From Neelides folsomi (lineage: Eukaryota; Arthropoda; Collembola; Neelipleona; Neelidae), in contig JAQGBZ010000230.1 of the NCBI GenBank assembly GCA_034687125.1, forward strand, positions 35,396 through 99,395: a stretch of 64,000 nt of DNA. The letters are read 5' to 3'. How positions within the stretch are numbered: position 1 is the stretch's first letter; the number at the start of each line of letters is the position of its first letter. The notes under the pieces are model-generated. The model saw nothing but the letters and a program-made list of their open reading frames with translations. It was not told where the DNA came from and did no database searches. The position numbers and the translations under genes were made by a program. This document shows, piece after piece, positions 62,001-64,000 of this stretch.

Positions 62001-63237
62001 AAAAAACGAGAAGAGCTTTTGAAGATCTCCTTTGAGCCTCTGTGGGTTGAGGCGTAAAAAAGATTTTGTGGGGAGTTGAAAAGGATTTGGTGCCATTGGG
62101 AGAAGATTCCTCTCCACACTCTCGAAGGTTGAAAGGATTGTTATGAGGAGTCGTGTGGGAGAAGTCCGATTCTTCCAAAGGGTCAAATGTGTAAATCCTC
62201 GTCCAGGGAGAAACGAAGGAAATGTTTCCTGTCCGAACCCCGGAGAAAGGAAGAGAAATGGAAATAATAAAAGAGGACGGAGAGGGTAATGAGATATACT
62301 TCTCAAATTTTACACAGAAAAATGTCGACACACATCTTCTGCCTTTCTTTTCCCTCCTTCCCTTTTCTTAATAGGGAAGGAGAAAAAGTTCCATATGGCT
62401 GGGCATAGGAGAGGAAGTCGTAGATTTTTACGTCCATTTTACTCACACTCCCACACATTACCTTCAACATTTTTATACCCAAGCTATAAAAACTCAGACG
62501 ATTTGGTTCACTCATCCCTTTCATCCTATTTATAAGAATTTACACACACTCTCCCTTTGAGATATCAAAAGACCCGCGTGTTAAAAATTCATAAAAACTC
62601 CACTTTCTTCACATCGCACTTTGCCACCTTGAAAAGGTCCAAATACAACAATATTTCAAAATATCGATTTAATATTGAAAAAAATAAAAGTTTACTCTTA
62701 TGCCAAAAATTACCCTTTTTCTAAATTTTAAAAATATTTTGTTTAAAAAATTTTTAGTTTTAAACCAACCTGGGGCATTATTGGTCCACATGTGATTGAA
62801 TCTTCTCTCTCATGGACCATCATGAGTCCTCCTAGGACGACGTTGCCTTCGATTTCCGCAAGTCTTCTTAATGGCCAGGTCCCATTGAATTTCTTGGAGT
62901 CGAGGGTTGAGGAAGATCGACGTCTTCGGGATCGAAGTCCTCGGAGGGACCAAATGAGTTCAGAGAGGCTTAGAGAGTCGCTCAAATTCACGCCCCGGTC
63001 ATCAAAGAACTTGTCGAGAACTTTGGTCGAGTGGCGAATGAGTTTCTCGGGACGACTCACACTCAAATGAGGAACCTTCCGATGAGAGGAGAAAGTATGG
63101 AAAGAGTAGTCGGGATGGTAAGGAACGAACATTCCAACATTGTCTTCGTGCTGTCCGTGCGGATCCACAAACTCAAAACTATCCCTGAGAAGACAACAGA
63201 TGAGGACGAGGAGAACAAACATCACAAAGTTGAACAT
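35010..63237 (-). CDS. Metabotropic glutamate receptor-like GPCR, mXR (DmGluRB) type
   Basis: Fifteen exons on the minus strand: 63237–62770, 56998–56848, 47825–47662, 45538–45368, 45296–45155, 43649–43398, 41085–40804, 39868–39719, 39323–39190, 38721–38609, 37478–37296, 37123–36931, 36182–35898, 35739–35451 and 35239–35010. Phases agree at every junction and give 1,068 residues. A signal peptide (about 1–20) is followed by a Venus-flytrap ligand domain (about 130–540), a cysteine-rich linker (SVCSDSC…CCWSC…CFTCKLGTLP), seven helices (about 678–930) and a Ser/Asn-rich cytoplasmic tail. In the ligand site Ser243, Thr267, Asp287, Tyr315 and Asp398 match the residues that bind the amino-acid backbone of glutamate. 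The positions equivalent to mGluR1 Arg78 and Lys409, which bind the side-chain carboxylate, are Ala161 and Gln492. That loss is characteristic of the arthropod mXR receptors, which do not respond to glutamate. It should couple to inhibitory G proteins in neurons. The exon 8/9 junction uses a less obvious acceptor (TTAATTAG) because it alone keeps the frame. Confidence 0.95.
43145..43174. repeat. Short perfect hairpin in receptor intron 6
   Basis: TTAAATTCTGTG ATC GTCACAGAATTTAA lies within intron 6, with arms of about 12 bp pairing around a short loop. It is flanked by repeated words AACGCAAGATT(T)AAA at 43050–43095. Confidence 0.55.
46074..47438 (-). mobile_element. Miniature LTR retrotransposon (TRIM-like) in receptor intron 3
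   Basis: Two direct repeats, 46074–46467 (394 bp) and 47145–47438 (294 bp), share long stretches such as GACAGGGTCAAAGGTGAGGT and GGTGGTTCGACTTCGACTGG. The shorter one lacks about 80 bp found at 46216–46293. On the minus strand each runs TGAGGGGAAT…TGTCACTATA. Two bases after the 5' LTR comes TGGCACTCAACAAGGG (47142–47127), placed and shaped like a tRNA primer-binding site, and directly before the 3' LTR is TCGAGGGGGGTA (46479–46468), a polypurine tract. The internal part is only about 680 bp, with one open frame on the minus strand (about 47122–46742, roughly 125 residues, Gln/Asn/Thr-rich, no protease or polymerase). It is therefore non-autonomous. No clear target-site duplication was found. 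Confidence 0.85.
51027..51475 (-). mobile_element. Internally deleted mariner element with transposase C-terminus
   Basis: Terminal inverted repeats of about 31 bp (TTCCTTCGGGCAAAAACTTC… at 51027 and its near-match at 51475) are flanked by TA at 51025–51026 and 51476–51477. Between them the minus strand encodes the end of a mariner transposase. FLHDNTTPHKAL carries one catalytic aspartate, then a frameshift, then HPLNSPDVAPNDCYLF with the last catalytic aspartate about 34 residues later, as in the D,D34D mariner group, then GKVFKSEEEVKEAV and SFDSLDRNFYRKC-like sequence. The first two-thirds of the transposase is missing, so it is a deletion derivative that could only be moved by another copy. 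Confidence 0.88.
53640..54010. repeat. 33-bp minisatellite, about 11 diverged copies
   Basis: A G-rich unit of the type AACGGAGGGTGGTTAGAGGG + ACAGAAGTGG repeats through this stretch with many substitutions and one-base length changes. Because the period is a multiple of three, the minus strand stays open for 147 codons with an 11-residue pattern (P-F-H-F…PPL). I take that as a by-product of the repeat rather than a gene. Confidence 0.8.
54143..54524. mobile_element. Foldback element with about 60-bp inverted arms
   Basis: The left arm GGATCCGTCGGCTGAGTTAT…GGTAGTTGCCG begins at 54143, and its reverse complement ends at 54524. The right arm has about 14 extra bases (CGTCCCGACGTAT). The interior holds further short inverted words (GGTAGTTGCCG/CGGCAACTACC) and a pair of TTAGGTTAGG/CCTAACCTAACC stretches. 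There is no coding potential. It ends five bases from the Helitron start at 54530. Confidence 0.8.
54530..55025 (+). mobile_element. Non-autonomous Helitron
   Basis: The element starts TCAATATATATAAAATGCGT, a typical Helitron 5' end (TC followed by ATATATAAAA), and ends with a short palindrome ATCCACGAATTCGTGGGAT, a few bases, and CTAG at 55022–55025, the canonical Helitron 3' hairpin and CTRR terminus. The base after it is T as expected; the base before is G rather than the usual A. The 496-bp interior is GC-richer than its surroundings and encodes no Rep/helicase, so it depends on an autonomous relative. Confidence 0.82.
56999..62769. other. Receptor intron 1 (5.8 kb)
   Basis: AT-rich intron between the signal-peptide exon and exon 2 of the receptor. 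Many short open frames occur on both strands, the longest 157 codons at 61366–61839 on the minus strand. None has a recognisable domain or splice partner. Confidence 0.7.
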
Positions 63238-64000
63238 TCTTTGTTTTAATTAATTAATGTTTAAAGTCTCATTAAATTATTAATAATGATGTAACCCGTG
63301 ATGTAATTATTTAAAACCAGGGACTAATTAATCAACTTCAAGCCCCGCGCTAGTTCAAAAACTCGCAAATTAATTTTTCATTTTCGAGGAGGAGTGATGG
63401 AGGAAATCGAAAAGGAATTTTAAACGTCTGAGATGTTTACAAGGTCATATAGAAGGAAAGAACAGCTCAGTGGGCCTTTGATTAATCGCCCTTCCCCTTC
63501 GCGTATCTCATTCCAGACCATCCAAGTTTTCTCCCAGCAACGGTGAGATAATGGGCGGAGGAGGAATGTTCGTCATTTAACTTAATTGGTTCATCTTCAT
63601 CTGGTGAGACGCGGAGGGGTGAGGAGAATAATTAACCACTTTATCACTCCCCCCATTTGAATTCACCGCCCATTACCACCAGTTTACAACTCTTTCACAT
63701 TTCCCGCCATTCAAAAATTTACTAAAAATTTTATTCAAATTTCCCTCACAAAATTTCTCTTTATTTTCGCTTCCTTTATGTTTTTTAATTAGTTAATAAA
63801 GAATCTTAAAAGTCTTTCATAACTTAATTAAAACTCATATGACTTTTAAAAATGATTCTAAATAATGCGATTTTGAAAAAAATGGCTTTTAACAAAATGG
63901 TATTCAACGTGAGTTTAAAATACGCGATTTTGAAAAAAATGGCTTTTAACAAAATGGTATTCAACGTGAGTTTAAAATACGCGATTTTGAAAAAAATGGC
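63238..64000. other. Upstream region of the receptor gene
   Basis: Contains the presumed 5' UTR and perhaps promoter of the receptor. No TATA box stands out. GC-richer patches at 63300–63360 and 63480–63680 could be regulatory or UTR exons. The last 134 bases are the tandem repeat listed next. Confidence 0.45.
63867..64000. repeat. 57-bp tandem repeat running off the window
   Basis: The unit begins GCGATTTTGAAAAAAATGGC at 63867 and recurs at 63924 and 63981 with no visible mismatch. The third copy is cut by the window end, so the array may be much longer. Within the unit, ATGGC-TTTTAAC-AAAATGG resembles a shorter internal repeat. Confidence 0.93.

Overview
This is a nuclear eukaryotic window: genes are split by short GT–AG introns, base composition is strongly AT-rich, and non-LTR, mariner, Helitron and miniature LTR remnants lie between and inside genes. 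The gene set points to an arthropod, probably a hexapod or mite: an insect-type mXR metabotropic receptor, a Diedel-like secreted protein, and small cysteine-rich secreted peptides. I cannot name the species from sequence alone. No tRNA, rRNA, CRISPR or bacterial-type features were seen.

Left part (1–14,200) is gene-dense. In order: a two-exon gene for an unrecognised CxxC/lysine-rich protein (+, 882–1748); a 154-bp TA-flanked miniature inverted-repeat element; a decayed non-LTR reverse transcriptase (−, 2129–3525); a complete six-exon short-chain dehydrogenase of retinol-dehydrogenase type (−, 3846–5532); a tandem-duplicated cluster of small secreted cysteine-rich peptide genes (−, 6683–8378) with an extra exon between the copies; a complete eleven-exon SLC5 sodium-coupled solute transporter (+, 9814–13105), one intron of which carries a MITE with perfect 53-bp arms; and a small gene with Thr/Pro repeats (−, 13503–14114). 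Splice phases were checked by hand at every exon junction of the SDR, the peptides, the SLC5 and the receptor genes.

Middle part (14,200–31,000) is about 17 kb of AT-rich sequence in which I recognise no gene, only a second MITE copy and a 39-bp tandem repeat. At 31,016–31,625 there is a compact gene for a secreted protein that joins a Diedel-like cysteine domain to two canonical EF-hand calcium loops. This is the most unusual protein in the window.

Right part (35,010–63,237, − strand) is one gene: a complete fifteen-exon metabotropic glutamate receptor-like class C GPCR, predicted 1,068 residues. The residues that bind the amino-acid backbone of glutamate are kept. The two basic residues that bind its side-chain carboxylate are replaced (Ala161, Gln492), which fits the arthropod mXR (DmGluRB) type. 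Its large introns hold most of the mobile DNA: a TRIM-like LTR element, an internally deleted mariner, a foldback element next to a Helitron, and a 33-bp minisatellite.

The genes do not form one pathway. A tentative theme is secreted or cell-surface products: the peptides, the Diedel–EF protein, the transporter and the receptor.
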